This document shows, one piece after another, positions 12,806 to 26,835 of a stretch of DNA of 64,000 nt (the first letter of the stretch is position 1; the number at the start of each line of letters is the position of its first letter). Under the pieces are notes generated by a model that saw only the letters and a program-made list of their open reading frames with translations, was not told where the DNA came from and ran no database searches. Origin of the DNA: Edolisoma coerulescens (taxonomy: Eukaryota > Chordata > Aves > Passeriformes > Campephagidae); NCBI GenBank assembly GCA_013397115.1, contig VWZW01004863.1, positions 124,001 through 188,000 of the forward strand, given 5' to 3'. The position numbers and the translations under genes are program-made.

Positions 12806-15800
12806 AGCAAAATAATTGAAGCAACAGTGATTATTAAAGACGAGGATTTATTTCCAAATGTGACAAAACTGAGGCATATAAAGTGAACTAAGACTCCTCT
12901 ATCTAGAGAAGAAACAAATTAGAAGGAAAACAAAACAGGTCCATAAGCTCAGAAAAAGACTGAACAGAGAGATGACCCCCAGCTGCACAGCCCTTTCTGA
13001 CTGACCTAGTCCAGCCATTCCACTGTGCTGACCATATTCTGGCCAAGAGGTAGCATGAATTTATAAGAAGCACTTTGGCTATTATTTAGCTGTTGGATAG
13101 TATCCCTTCCAGAGCTTTTACTACCTCTGATGCTGCCATTTATCATGCACATTTTGATAAGTAAATTCACTTTTTTTTTAATAAAATAAGTAGAAAACAT
13201 TTGAGAACAAAGTTTAGGAATAACATAATGATGGTATTACTCTTATTATAAAAAAGAATAATGGTATCTATAATCTGGTAATCTGCCCATATTAATCATT
13301 ACCCAGGTAAAAGTCTAATTGAAATTAATGAAAATTTTCTCAGAGAAATGGTTTCAGGATTCTCTTTTATACAGATTATTTATATCATGCTCATCACCAT
13401 AGTTTCTGAATGTGTTCCAGTAGTACATTAAGCAATGTGACTAACATCTGTCACATGTTTTTTTCTTCAGTCTCTCTCCAGGGAGATAAATATATGCAGT
13501 AGAGTTTCTTGCATCCAAAAGGAATTTTGCCAGGTGAACAGAGGAAGAGAAGATAAAAAAAAAAAAGGTGGGGAAAATATTTTTGGTTTTTTCTATTAAT
13601 ATACAATTTGCTTTATTTTTATATCAGTGAAATCATGGTAAAAAATATGTACTGCATTTAGACCTTGCTATTTCAATTTGCAGCCTTGCTTTTGAGTATC
13701 ACCTTGATGCTGAGTTAAGCTTCAAGTAAAATAAAGTTATATCCATTACTTTGACTCACTTTCTTTTCTGAACTAACAGTGGTAATCAGAAGACAAAAGA
13801 AAACTATGAATCATGTTTTGTTAATGCAGAAGAAAAGATAAAATGTCACCAATCATGAAGTATTAACGATTTTTCAAGGATGATAATTGAACGATATCTA
13901 GTTACTAAGAAACTACGTTAACATTTTAAAATATTTAATTACTTTAAATTGCAACTGGTTTTTAAAATAAAATATTTCATATACATGGATTAATTAACAA
14001 AAATTTGCAGTGAAGTTAAGCAAAACAGTACCATTCAGTGTTTGACTTGGAATATTTCTGCATAATTTTTGAGCCATACAAATTCCTAACACAGATTGAC
14101 ATGTAATTTTCTTTTCAAATCACTTCAAGGTATTTTTTTCAAGGAGCAGTTACTATGACCAAAATCTGCATTTTACAGATGTAGTTAGTGAAAGAGAAAA
14201 TGACTCACATAGTGAAAAATCAAACAAATGCTACATTCTTGGTTGCCTGTGGACCAAACTGCTTCCCCAAACAAAAGAACAAAACTAAAGTAATTAATAA
14301 TAGACTATCGTGGTTTGAAAACCCTGTATTATCTTTTTTTTCAGAGTTCACTATAAAAGTGGCTTCTCCTTCTTTATTTAGAGAAGAATGGGGAATGTAA
14401 TCTTACCAGCAGATGAGATGTGGAGTAGAGTGCAAATAACCATCCCATCTTGGATGTGACCTTGGCTGCCTCCTTCCAGTTAAGATAGTCAAAACTAAAG
14501 GAGGATTTCCAGAAAGTGTATATGGCCTATCTTCTGGTAGTAGTCTACAACCCATAAAATGAATGTCATGTGTATTAGTGTGCTGAAGAGTTCTGGGAGT
14601 ATTTTAAGAATGTACCCCAGTAGCACACAGACTAAAACAGTCCTACACTAGGTTGTCAGGCTTTTGTTAAAGACCTTGATGAAATATTGAATTGCTTAGT
14701 TCCGTAATATTAAAGGAAGCTTGGCCCTGCTGTTATTAAATAGGTCTTCCGTTTCTCAGTGACAGACTTCCCATTCTAGCTAATGACAGCAAACACATCT
14801 GAATATTTATTATGTATTGAAAGCACAAATGTTGGATAGAGACAGAATATAATAATGCCTTTTATTTTTCTTGAGGCGATCTGTCTTGGCATTCTAAGTG
14901 CCACAGATAAAAGCAGCAATAAAAAAAAAAAAGAAAAAGAAGAAATGAATATCTCAAGATAACAAAGCATTATTGAATAAAGGCTAAAATCATCTTAATG
15001 CATCAGGCTGAAAGCCATCCAAAAATGACCTATGAGAACATCCTGTAAAATTACAAACCTTTGCCTTTGCCAGAAGCGAGCCTTCCTTAAGCCTTAGGCT
15101 GCAAAGGTGAATTTTTTCAGAGCCAGAAATAGTTCATATCTCCTAAGAGGGTTAAAAGGTATAGATAGTGCCAGAATTTCTGCAAGAGGTGGAAGTTGCA
15201 TAATAAAACCACTGACTATGGATCTGAGACTATACCTCATTTTCTTTATGTCATTTAGTATGGCTATGTGCTAAACGAGATCAGAATTTTTCATGCTGAT
15301 GAATACCTAAGGAATTGCCCTATGGCAGATCTGCATATTGTGTGTGCCACATACACAAGACTTAGATATGCAGTTTAACCGGGTCTAGTGACCTTTAAAA
15401 TCATGCCTGTTTCTCACTCATGAATCATCACTTTGTTTAGCAGGCAGTTAATGTTCATTCACATTTCTAGCCTTTGCTGACCTCCTTCCAGCCTACGTCC
15501 CTTATTGCAGCAGATGAATGTTCTGAGGTAAGCATAAGCCAGGGTACAAAGCAGCAAGTTGTAGCTATTCAGTGACTCTTTTATTTAAATATTCACAATG
15601 AGCTTAAACACCACACACACACTCAAATTGTAATCCCAGACCTATCTGTAGGAGGAACAGGGAAAATCTTTTCCTGCAAGCTTTGATAGTGTCTCCAAAA
15701 TGTAATTGATTTATTTTAGATAAAAAGGGACTGTGAAAGACCAAATGTCTCCCTAGTCCATTTCTCTGGTGAAGAGAGTGCTCTGGTCAAAATCTAATTG

Positions 15801-18430
15801 CCAGGATTTGATATTTTTTCCAAAGGACAATTCTTGCTAGACAAATTGTCTTCTGATTTTGGCCTTCTGGAACTACTTTTTTCCAAAGCAGACAAAAATT
15901 ATTTTGAGCAAAGAGAAGCTCCAAGTGCAAACATCTTTGCCATTTCTTTGCTTATTTTCTCTTCAGCTTTGAACCTTTCATTCCTTTCCCATCTTCCCAC
16001 TCCCTCTTTCTTGCTGTTGTCATTCTTTTACTTTGCTTGTACAAACAGCATTTATTTTGTTTTCATTTTGCACTTGACTTCTTGTTTGTGTTCACTGCAT
16101 TCCTTTGACAGAAGGCATCCTGCTCTCTCTTGCTTCCAATTGACCGACCTCCCTCCCTCTTTTTAAGTTTCTCATCCCTCTACTTTCAATGTGACTATCT
16201 CTCGATATACTCCCCAGTATACCTTTTGAGTGTATGTATGCATATAGAACAGACAACCCCATCTTTTATCACACCTTTTAAGCTGCACAGAGCTTCCAGC
16301 TCTCGATCTCCTTATCTCACACATTCTGTGTCATGTTTTTATGCTGCAATTAATAAAAAGTCTGTGTTGGAAGCTTTTATTTATATAATAGCAAATAAAC
16401 TGAACTTTGGTTTGTTGGGGTTTGTTGATGGACCATTAAAATGTTAACTATCAACTCCCATACGGCTTCTATTCAATTACTGACTGAAACCCTAGACCTT
16501 CTGATGATATCTTGGCCCTTTGGGCAGCAGCCATCCTTGTGGCAACCCATCCAAACTTCTCGTCTAACACGTGTTCTTGTTGAATTACAGAGTCCCTTCC
16601 TTTCCACCTTCCTCCAAGGACACTAGCTCTTGGTAGGAATGACCCAGTATGATGAGGCTGAAGTCAATCAGGAAGTTGAGCTGAGCTGAGCTGAGCTGAG
16701 CTGCCCTATCAGTGTGCTTGGGGGATGAGACAGCCCTACGGCAATCACCTTTGGGCAGTCAATGTATAATGGACAGGGAGTTGTAACACCCGTACTGGCA
16801 TTAGGCCAAAACACAGCATGTTTATGACAGTGTTCTAGTCAGGTTCTTCCTCAAAATACCTAGATCTGGGGAAGATGGTAAAGTATTACACTTCCCAGTG
16901 ACTTTCATCTCTGGTATTTGTTTACTGCCTTAGCAACAGGGCATCAGAATATATTTTTGAAAGCTGAGGTAAACACTGGCAATAATAAGACTGAAGTTTT
17001 TAGAGCTTTTTCAAACAAAATCCATCATATCTGTCTTTGCTTAGAATCCAGTTAGACCTTTGTCTGTATACTTATTGATGACCTCTATGGAATAATAGCA
17101 TTAAGATGACAAACATAATTCTCTGTGCTCAACCAGTAAAAAAAAAGCAAAATGCTTTCATCCAAACGTCAAATACATAATTTGGATAAATCCACGAGGG
17201 TAATGTTCACTCTCTGCAATAGACCATCTGGCACAGAAGACACTGTGCCAATTAATATAGATAGAATGACTGTTAGCACTACAGATAGTAAATATTTCAG
17301 ACTAATCTTTTTTGTCATTTATCAGCTACACTCATCCTTCAAAATTTGCGGTCAGAGTCTCCAGCATGTTGAAACAGATTGATCACATTCAGGCTTTTAC
17401 TATCCTGCAAAACCTTTGCCTTCTTTTAAATTCTTTTATAGTGCTGCTTTCCACTATTTGTATAAAGGCTGAAAGATTATTATGAAGGAACAGCACAGTT
17501 AGAGGCATTATTTGTCTGAGTTGCCTGTCTTTCTCATTAATGTATATGTATTGCCTTACTAATGTTATGCTTAATCCAAAAATTGTGATTCACCTCTTTT
17601 TCTCTATGGAAAAGGTAAATACAATTTGAGTAATACAACCCTAATGGCTATTTCAGATGAGAGAATAATATTATGTTTGCCATATTAACTAACAAGTTGA
17701 TCCTGAGGAGGCTTGGTCAACTTTTCACCTCACCTAAAATCATTTACAGTGACTGTATTTCAGTTATATTTCTAAGAGACCTGGGAAGTTTTTTTATAAT
17801 ACCCAGGAACTATTATTTTAATGGTACTCAAAGAAAATTTTTGAATGTTAATTTGTTTTCCAGAGCCATTTGACAAAGCTCTAAACAAAGGTGTATAGGA
17901 GCGGAGGAAAATGTTCTCCAAACAGTGTTCAAAGGGCTTCAGAAACACCATAGTTTGGAATCTTATCCTTTAATGTTGGAAACTTAGTAATGAAGCATTC
18001 AAAACCTTTCTCATTATAATACAATACCAGCAGTAAAATAAATTGTGTGCTGGTGGAAGTAGCAGATCAGGAAATTTTTATTTTTCAGGCCATCACCTTG
18101 CAGGCTTAAAGAAAAAGTGAAAAAAGAAGAAAATTATCAAAACACAGCTGGTTTTGTTTGTTTATTTTCTAGTTGCCTTTAAAGGTTTTGAGACACAGGC
18201 AGAAACTTTGCACATTACTTGTACGGAAACTTGGGGTATGCATACAGAGCAGTGCAGAGTGAGCCTCTGCAATGTGATCAGAGAAAGGATTTTTGAAGAC
18301 GGCTTCAGCACTTCTCACATCTGACCATATTCTGCATTGCATCACAGGAAGCATTCAACGCATTATGAAAAAAGTATATTTTTTTAAGTATCAGGGTTGA
18401 AACATACCTTCATGAATGAGAATAGCACAG
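12806..18430. other. AT-rich non-coding DNA, no gene recognised
   Basis: Apart from a small GAGCT array at 16678-16702, nothing recognisable is present. The C/T-rich stretch at about 15.95-16.3 kb keeps two frames open (15798-16166 and 16130-16447), but the residues are dominated by Ser, Leu, Phe and Pro, as pyrimidine-rich DNA would give. There is no motif, so neither is called coding. Confidence 0.6.
16678..16702. repeat. (GAGCT)5 microsatellite
   Basis: Five perfect tandem copies of GAGCT occupy this interval, flanked by non-repetitive DNA. It is short enough to be a chance expansion and has no associated gene. Confidence 0.9.
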
Positions 18431-18696
18431 GATCATAGAATCAGAATCATGGAATGGTTTGGGTTAAAGATCACCTAGTTCCAACCCCCCTACTGTGGGC
18501 AGGAACACCTTCCACGTGACCAGGTTGCTCAAAGCCCCATCCAATTCTGCCTTGAACACTTTCACAGATGGGGTGTCAGCAACTTTTCTGGGCAACCTAT
18601 GCCAGTGCCTCACCACTCTCACACTAAAGAATTTCTTTCTAGTATCAAATCTAAACCTACTCTCATTCAATTTAAAGCCATTACTCCTTGTCAAAT
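18431..18696 (-). mobile_element. CR1 LINE, 3'-end fragment
   Basis: The plus strand carries the reverse complement of CR1. It starts with tail units 'gatcatagaatcagaatcat', then 'ggaatggtttgggtt', 'agttccaacccccctactgt', 'caggttgctcaaagccccat', 'ccttgaacactttcacagat', and ends in 'aaagccattactccttgtc'. Compared with the common type, about ten bases are missing after 'gggtt', where 'ggaagggacctta' is expected. The element is 5'-truncated at about 265 bp. A frame on the opposite strand across this copy is an artefact of the repeat. Confidence 0.93.
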
Positions 18697-18955
18697 TAAC
18701 AAAAATATTACAGAATGCCTGATTTGAAAGTTTTCTGCAAATTTTGTTATAACTGAAATTTCATACTGATTTCACCAATCTGACTCCCACTGTTATCTGA
18801 GACCAACAGCTTCAGTAATGCAACAGGATCTCTCAGTTGTTGCAGTGCCCTTGGCTAAAGCCACAGTAGAGGCAAAGTGGTGGATAAGCACCGAAGACAC
18901 TGCAGTCTAGCCCCTGCATTTTAGTTAGAGCAAGTTCCCAGGTTTTCAATCACTT
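18697..18955. other. Short spacer between a CR1 copy and an LTR
   Basis: About 260 bp of unremarkable sequence separate the 5'-truncated end of the CR1 fragment from the start of the LTR-like region. I see no repeat or exon in it. Confidence 0.5.
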
Positions 18956-19500
18956 CACGTGTTTTCTGTTTATTGGTTGAAGTAGTTTCCACCCAGTTTT
19001 ATGTATGATGCTATGTTTATGTATTTCCCTTAATTGAATATGTATGTTTCTAGAAAGTTCTACACTCTTTGATGCCCTATTGGTTGTTTGATGTATTCCC
19101 CTCCCCTGAGTTAATCCCATTGGTTGTCCCCCTGTTGGCTCCTCCCATGCTGTCTTCCCCATTGGCTGTTTCCCTTAACGCCTCCCCTTTTTGTCCTACC
19201 ATAAAAACCCTGGACCCAACCATTCCCCTTGTCTTTTGCCCTTGGGCTTTCCACTGGAATAAACCTGCTGGAACCCATACAAAAGACCCCTCTCTCTTTT
19301 TTGCCTCTGCCAGCGCCAGAGCATTACCCTTGTTTAGGGCTTGCTCCTCGAGGAGGAGACAGCCATTCCGTGTGCTGCAGCAGCGGCCAGCGATGTCTGC
19401 AGCGGGATGTTGTGGCTTTCGAGCCGCCCTGACAGCGTCACTCAGTAAATGAACGGGTAAGTGTGTTTGGCTATTTCTGGAATCTGTAATTCAGACATTC
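18956..19500 (+). mobile_element. Probable solo LTR of an endogenous retrovirus, promoter-bearing
   Basis: The interval has LTR architecture in plus orientation. A U3-like region carries four ATTGG words (inverted CCAAT boxes) at 18972, 19079, 19119 and 19161. A TATA-like box, cataaaaa, lies at 19200. A pyrimidine-rich start-site region follows, then the poly(A) signal aataaa at 19258-19263. A GC- and CpG-richer R/U5-like part ends near 19500. A candidate 5' edge is the tgttttc at 18960 and a candidate 3' edge is near 'cagaca' at 19492-19497, but I could not find a target-site duplication, so both ends are approximate. No gag, pol or env sequence flanks it, which points to a solo LTR. The text matches my recollection of ERVK-like LTRs in songbirds, but that assignment is unverified. 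Confidence 0.7.
19200..19206 (+). promoter_or_regulatory. TATA-like box of the 19-kb LTR
   Basis: The word cataaaa sits downstream of three close ATTGG boxes (19079, 19119, 19161) and about 52 bp before the aataaa signal at 19258. This is the order expected in a compact retroviral LTR promoter. Transcription would be predicted to start near 19230. Activity is inferred from arrangement only. Confidence 0.55.
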
Positions 19501-19504
19501 ATGC

Positions 19505-22500
19505 TAAGCAAATTGGTTTTGTTTTGCAACAAGTGCACCACAATGCTCTGTAAGGATTCAGAAATTTCTTGGGATTTGAGACATACACATACACGAAGAG
19601 GCTTTATGAAATACTAACTTGTGCCAGTTTTGCTTATATTGCCCTTGATAAGCTGTTAACTTCCCAGAAATGAACCCACTCTATCATTTCTAGGGCAGTT
19701 AGTCCTCTAGGTATTTGGTCGAATTGAAAGAAAATTAAGAGCAGGTGGGAATTTAGGACAAAAATATCCCATATTTTTTTAATCTCAGTCTCAAATATGT
19801 GGCATTGTTTTGCTTCAGAGAGAAGAGGTGGATGCACAACTATAGATATTTTAGAAAGTCACAAATCAGATTTTTAAATCTGCATTATAGCACACATGCA
19901 TGCTTATAGAAGTTGCAATTCCTGTTACCATAAGTAAATTTGTGTTTAAGCACCTAAAAACATAGCTCAGGGAGTGATTAAATTATGTCTGAAGAACTTT
20001 ACATTGCTAGAACATAGTCCCCTATGCTGACTTTGTAATTCAGCCATGTCCTTGCTTGTCCTGGATGACCTGCAGGCCAACTGAAGTTTTTAATTATGTA
20101 TTTATAAATGCTCATACTGGAGGCATAGTCACTCACTGTTTTCCTGTGTGAAACTTTGCTTTCTGGGGTACCTTCATCTTTCTCTTTCATGTCAGGATTT
20201 TTTTTTTTTTTTTTTTACTCTCAGCATACTCATTGCATGTTTGCAAGTTCCTGGTTTTGAGCTATGGGAAAAAAAACAAGAATTGAAATCTCTAAGACTG
20301 ACTTATTTTTAATATTACTTACTTCATAATCTACTGTGATGATTTTTATGGAGTACAAAGGCTTTAATCCAGAGCTTTAGAAGAGTACCTAAAAAAGGCC
20401 AGGAAATCTCAGTTATAGGGTTCACTATCACGACTAAGATATTCTCTGAAATATGTAATTACTGTGAGTAGTATATGTTACTAGCTTCAACCCCTGCATT
20501 GTAGTGAATAGTAGTTTTTTAAGCTGTGAACTAAAGTCTGCTGTTGGTGAATGAATAAAAACTGAGGACAGTTTTTATTGTCTGACCAGAGCATAAAGGA
20601 ATTCCCCTGTGCTGATAGGTATAAAATTCTTGAAGATGTTTAGAAGCACTGTTTTTTGACAGCCACTCTTTGCATTTGTCTTAATAAAATAATTGTTTCC
20701 TATTTCTACTCTTCTTCCCCATGTACTAGCACTTGATGTTGAGGGCATACATTTTTCTATAGTGCAAGGGAACAGTGTTCGTTCAAGTGACCTTGTAGGC
20801 ACTATTACATTCTAAAGAACAAATAGCAGATGTGAGACATTAAATATGAATTTATGAATTCCATTTTGTTTGGTCAAAAACACTTTCATTGCAACCTTCA
20901 CTTGCATTGTAAGCTCCATCATGATTAAGTTGTTTAAGGCCGTGATTCCACAAACATTTTTCTCGGTGATAGAATGGCTTATATAGTTCTTAACTTCTTC
21001 CTCTCTTCCACTCTTTACTCCTATCCTTTCTCTTCCTTTCAACTGTACTATAATCTTCACAGAAGGGAACAGGCTAGCCTGAAGTTACTGCTGGGACCAG
21101 CCTCTCAACCAAACCTCACAGGAGCATGTCACAGAGGTGTAAAAGGAGACTTTTTCCAACCAGAAGTGATTTATGAATAACTAGATCAGGCTGAAAACAA
21201 GAGATGCTGTGAGATGTTACACAACTTGTAAATGAGAATCATATGCAAGAGTGGCAGGATACAGGCAGAAATTTATTCAGAGATGGATTTTTTTTTTTTT
21301 CACAGTCTACACAGGCTTAAAAAACTTATGTATTTCTCATTCTCTCACCATGTACCCATATTTACCTCTAACTGGGAAAGCAGAGCTCCCACAGACCAGT
21401 GGTCTCCATGCAGAGCATATGTTAACACAAAATTCTTGGAAGAACTGTGACAGCTGTCCTGAAAGTATACTCGTGAAATTCTCAGCGCTGTGAACAGCGA
21501 CCATCTCTATTCTCAGCTGTGGCCCAGAGAGTGGACATGTGCCTGGGCAAAACAACATTTCTGTATTACTACTCTTAAAGATTTACTTGTTCATTTTTGA
21601 GCATCTCTAGTTTCATAATAGTGCAGTTTTATCACAAAATCATAAATACAAAATCAGAGCACAAAATCAGAGTAAGGAGCAATGAGCTAGGCACAAATGA
21701 AAAATATGAATATTTGTGTCCCAGGGCATGTTTTCCCAATCATTTTAATCTGTTTAAAGAATTACCCCTTTGCTTCAGGAATAAATAAAAACAAGAAACA
21801 GAAATATTTTTAAAATAAAAATTGAAATAGAAGTTATCTTCCAGTGTACATTGTCTTCTCTATATCCTGACTTTTCTGAAAATTTAGCCCAGGGTGGTTA
21901 GACTGTGAAGAACGAAAGAGAAGATGGGTTCACTGTGCATGAGCTACAAGGAGTTTTAAGAACCTGGGGTTGACTGGAGGGAGAAAGTGTAAAGTAAAGG
22001 GCAGAAGGGCAAACGACTAAGAGCAGTTAAGAAAAGGGAAAGAAGGCAAGTGAAGAGCATGAGGAGGTGTAACATTATTTTAGCAGTATGATGAAATGTA
22101 AGGAGGGGTGGAGCTGTGCTGATAATTGAAATGAAATTAGAACACTGTATCAGCCTTCTGGAAGACTTAATATGTTCTATTCTTACCAGCAGTAGATTAA
22201 CATGAGAATATTAAAAAAAAAAAATACAGACGACAACAACAACAAAAATACAGCTTTTTGGTACAGTTAAAATATCACTAGAGACTTTTTACTAGAAGAC
22301 CAACAACATCTTGCAGAAACACTATGATTCTTCCAAGTGAAAGGTAAGAGAAACCTTGGGTGAACTTGCTTCCTTCTCCCTGCTCTCAGAAGTACGAGCC
22401 TCAGAGTGGGACGGTCCTTGCTGCCTGCCAGCTCTAATGTCAGAAAGTTCTGTCTGCAATTCAGTAGCTGCATGATATAGGGAAGCTTTTATGAAGAGAG

Positions 22501-25500
22501 GTGCCAGATCTTTTATACTTCAACCAGGTATCAAGATCTTTGTTTAGAGCTAGCAAACCCCAACTGTTTTCACTGCTCTGGGAATCCAGCTAGAAAAACC
22601 TTTGTAGAGAAGTACACAACAAAGTCCAGCAGGTTCCTTGAAGCATGAGTTTAAGCAGCTGAAAATGAGAGAGGGAAGAATTCCTGGAACTTCTCCAAGG
22701 ACTGAGGCAGAGTGTGCCTTTCCTCTTTGACTCTCTGATTCTGGTTTTCAAAGACCACTGTCACAGCAGTCCTTCTAAGAAGAGAGATCTTTCAGTGTAC
22801 TTCCTCTGCCTTAGAGGATTCTCTGATTGTCCATTAATGTTTCTCCCTCTGGTGCATAAATGCATGCCACAGGGGATAGATAACGTTTGGGATATTTGGT
22901 TTTTTTCTGGGTTTGATGTGTGTGGGCTTAATATTCTGGTAACAAGCACACTGACATAAACAGAGTTTTTTACATTCACTAAGAGGTTCAAATTGCTCTT
23001 TGTCTGGAGAAAGTCCCTTTCAAGGACAGATGCAACATATGGGAAGTGGGGAGGTGGGACCAGACTGCTAAGTAGCTGTCACAATCTTATTCAGGGTCCG
23101 TGTAGAACCATGGTACCCCAGGGAAATCATCATTGAACTCTGTTCTTGGAGGTATTACTTTTTTGGCACAGGGAACACAAACATTGTTCTGGCCTCTCAA
23201 TCTCCACCTGACACGTTCACCATTTATCCAATATTACAGCTTACTTCTGTGGGTTTAAGAAAAGGACCTACTATTTCAAGTGGCCTCCAGGAATCTGAAT
23301 AAGGTAAGAGTCTGTCCTGATGAAACAGACCAGATCCCATAATAAGATACTGTGCGTAGTGTCTGACTGTACTGGTGATGCGGGAGTGAAAGCTATTAAC
23401 TGTCTGTCACATGAAGGCCAGGACAGGCCAGGACACAAGCTAGAACAATAGCTGACAAATGCAGAGTGTATGGGAATGGGATGACTGTGCTGTATGTTCA
23501 TGCTGAGGCCGACAGCTAAAGAAAGCAGTTTGGTACATTTTTTAAAACAGTTTCTCCCAGTCAAATTAATCAAAAAGATTAAATTAATAATCAATTTATT
23601 TTTTAAAACTTATTTTTCTTTGAAATTTAAATAATTTAAAAGCAAAGTTATATTCCTCAATATCCACAATCCATGTACTTCCCCAAGTGCAAATATCAGA
23701 GCCACGTAACTTTGGTATTGGAAGAGATTCTGATAGCCTGAAAAAGGGAACAGACTCTGAAGGACAGAAGATAATTCTGAGAAGAAAAATAATAGAATTG
23801 ATCACTGAAATGACTCATTCAAATATTATGACAAGAGAAAAAAGTGCACTCTAGGGCAGACCAGAGTTTATTAGGAAAAGAAGTAAAAGCAAACTATTCA
23901 AATGACAGTGGAGTTACGAGCTTAATGGCCTTTATTCCTCATGTCATTTTATTCAAGCAGACTCAAACTATGACATGTATTTAGGCACAAAACTTACCTC
24001 TTTTTTCTAGATTACCATGGGGTAAATGAAAAGAGATGGGGTTCTCCCCAAAGTCAGTCCAGAACAGAAGCATTGTACAGGCTTATATAGGTTTGTAATT
24101 CTGCCCTGCAATAGTCCTTGCTTTACTCCTGGTCTGGCTGTAATTGTCCTTACTGCAGATGGTGTGATTGATACCTGTGGATCCCTTCTGAAGTTAATTG
24201 CCGTCTGAGAGCAGCCCTGGAGCAATGGGAAGGAGAATCTGCTTGTCTTGTGCAGCTCCATCAGCTGCACCAACGGCCAGGGACAACCCTTGGGGCTGGC
24301 AAAATATCAGTGTGAGCAGAGCCTTCAGTCCCATCCCCTCATCTTTAATTGACATTTGGGAAGCTAAGTTGGCTGATGTGAAGATCCATAATAACATCTT
24401 AAAAAAACACTGATGATGATTTTTTGAATTGTTTAGAAGGGTTTTACAGAACTGATCTCTGTTTTCCTCTTAGGAAAGATAAATAATTGATACCTGGCTG
24501 TAGGTACAGGCTGAATATTCTGAGTTTTAATTTTCAGACAAAGACAGTTATAATACTTTGTTTTATAAGCCTGTGACAAAGAAAAACAGAGGAGGGCAGA
24601 AAGTGAAGCCATAAATATCTGTGCAAAATATCTTCTTCAAGATCAGCAATCAAAGAATAAAATACAAAGACAAAAAACCAAACGTGATTAAACAGGAAGG
24701 GCTGAAATCTTGCAGATATGATGTTCGACTAAAACAAGATTTGATGTCTTCTAGCTCTCCTATTTGTCACTGTTACTGGTATTTAATGAAACTGTGTCAG
24801 ATTGCACTTCATTTACATTTCTAAGAGTTGTCCTGCAAACAAAAGTCAGAGATATCACTCATTAAAAATTAAATATGATCTCTTGGAAACCAATTCTTAA
24901 GCAAGGAATCAGTTTTGAAATTAATTCCACCACTACAGAATCACAGAAATCACCTTATTGAAATTGTTGCTCACGTAATATATTCATGCCCTATTCATTA
25001 GTATCTCTTTATAAATATGAGGAAAACTATGTAACATTTCTGAAATTTATACACTTTCACTTCAACCAATATCATTTACTATGGTGTATGTTCTGGATCA
25101 TATTACAGTATCATGTGAAAGCTCTGCTTCTGCATATTTCATCCTTCCATCCAAGCATTCAGTCATGGATGTGCATCACTCTTGCTATTTGCAGTTTATT
25201 TTCCTCTATTCTTAAGGTTAAAGGGAGCTTGCATGTTCTGGAAGTGACCACTAATGGAAATTAGAGCTCAGGGGGCTGACTCTTGTCACAAACCAGAACA
25301 ATTGAACTGCCAATTCTGAACACAAGGAACAAAGCAGAAAATGGATAGATAGGCACCTCTGAGGAATGTTGTTGACAATCTTTTTTCTTACGTCAATAGA
25401 TGGAGACAGAGTCTATATGCACTAAGAAGAACTTAAACTAATAAAATGTAACTTGATTTATTGCTTCTGAATATTCAATATTTTAAAGGAAGATTACCAC

Positions 25501-26227
25501 ACCTCTGAGACCTAATACCAGCTTCTTCACCAAGGGAATACATGCAGCCAACAGAAAATATTTGATCATCTTTTCTTCCTTTCTTCCTTTATAATGTCTT
25601 TAATATTTACTGAGATAATACAGCAGCATTTATGTCTTCTGCAATACTTTTTCTTGTTCTGAAGAGCACTTTTGTAAATCTGCTTGCTAAACCCATGTGG
25701 TCCTTTGAGATGAATAATTTAAACTAAACATATGTTAGCAACTTGACCCAAGGAGTATATGAAATCTAACAAAAATGCTCATATCATGCTTGAAAGAAAC
25801 TATGGACTAAAAATCTATTGTTCTCTTACAGGTAAAAAGATTATCTTATCATCATGGATGACTTGCTGTAGCATAGTTTTTCTCAGGACAGACCTTCTTT
25901 GCAAAGATTTTTTTAAGGTAGAAAAATACACTTTTTCTCCTCTTAAGACTGAATATTATAATTCTCCAGCAAAGCTTTCCATGATAAAGAAGATTTAAAA
26001 TATTGAAATAAAAGAATTTGAAAGGATACTAACACAAATGATAAAAAAATTGTTGAGACTTGTTGAAAGTATTTTTAATATGTAATGTCGTCTTGGGGGT
26101 CACATCTGGCACAGCAGGGCAGCTGATGCCATTAAAACTATTCTAGTCACTGAAACTTATTTTCATCCTTTTAGTCTGTGACTCACCCACAGGCAGATGG
26201 AGTCACTGAGGCATTCAGGTCAGCAGT
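19505..26227. other. AT-rich non-coding DNA, no gene recognised
   Basis: No gene, LTR or CR1 copy was recognised over 6.7 kb. A run of 19 T lies at 20198-20216, and a duplicated 'acaaaatcagag' near 21650 is trivial. Short frames at 21337-21558, 22267-22473 and 23271-23594 show nothing recognisable. A CR1-tail-like 'agaatcacagaaatc' near 24938 has no CR1 body beside it. Confidence 0.6.
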
Positions 26228-26835
26228 GCCCTCTGGACTAGGCCAACACCCCTGCTCAGAGAAGGATTAGCTCAAGTGGGTTGCTACGGATGGTGTGCAG
26301 TCAAGGTTTTAAGTATCTCTGAGGCTGTCGATTCCTCAACCACTTTGGGAAACCTCTACAAGATTTTGGCCGTATTCACTGAACCCCCCCAAGTTCTGGT
26401 CTCAAGTTTAGGTGGAATTAAAACTGTGCCCACTGCCTCTTATCCTTGGATCATCAGATACCACAAAGGAGAGACTGGTTCCACTTTATTTAACGTCCTC
26501 AAAAATATTTTTAAGCACTTAAGCCCCATGAGGCTACTCCTCTCCAGTCTGAACAGCCCCAGCTCTCCAAACCTCTCTTCTTATGTGAGATGCTTCAGAT
26601 TCTTAATCATCTTTGTGGTCCTTGGCTGAAGTCGATCAAATACGTTCATGCCTTTCTTCTGCTGGGAGCTCAGGACTCCAGATGTATCTCACCAGTGCTG
26701 AGTAGAGGAGAACAACTGCCTACCTCAACCTGCTGGCACTGCTTTGCCTACTGCACCTCAGGAGGCTGTTAGCCTGCTTTGCTGCAAGGGTGCATCCTTG
26801 GCTCATGTTCAACTTGTTGTCCATCAAGGAAATAA
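26228..26835 (-). mobile_element. CR1 LINE fragment, diverged, about 600 bp
   Basis: Along the plus strand the reverse-complement CR1 blocks appear in order but heavily mutated: 'gccctctggactaggccaac', 'tgcccactgcctcttatcct', 'ctcctctccagtctgaacag', 'ttaatcatctttgtggtcct', 'ctcaccagtgctgagtagag' and finally 'ggctcatgttcaacttgttg'. The last block lies further toward the 5' end of the element than any other copy here reaches, so this is the longest fragment. Indels and substitutions are frequent, indicating an older insertion than the 63.0-kb copy. The short tail is not visible. Confidence 0.88.

Noticed and set aside
24930..24960. CR1-tail-like text 'agaatcacagaaatc'
   Set aside because: There is no CR1 body on either side, so a chance match is more likely.
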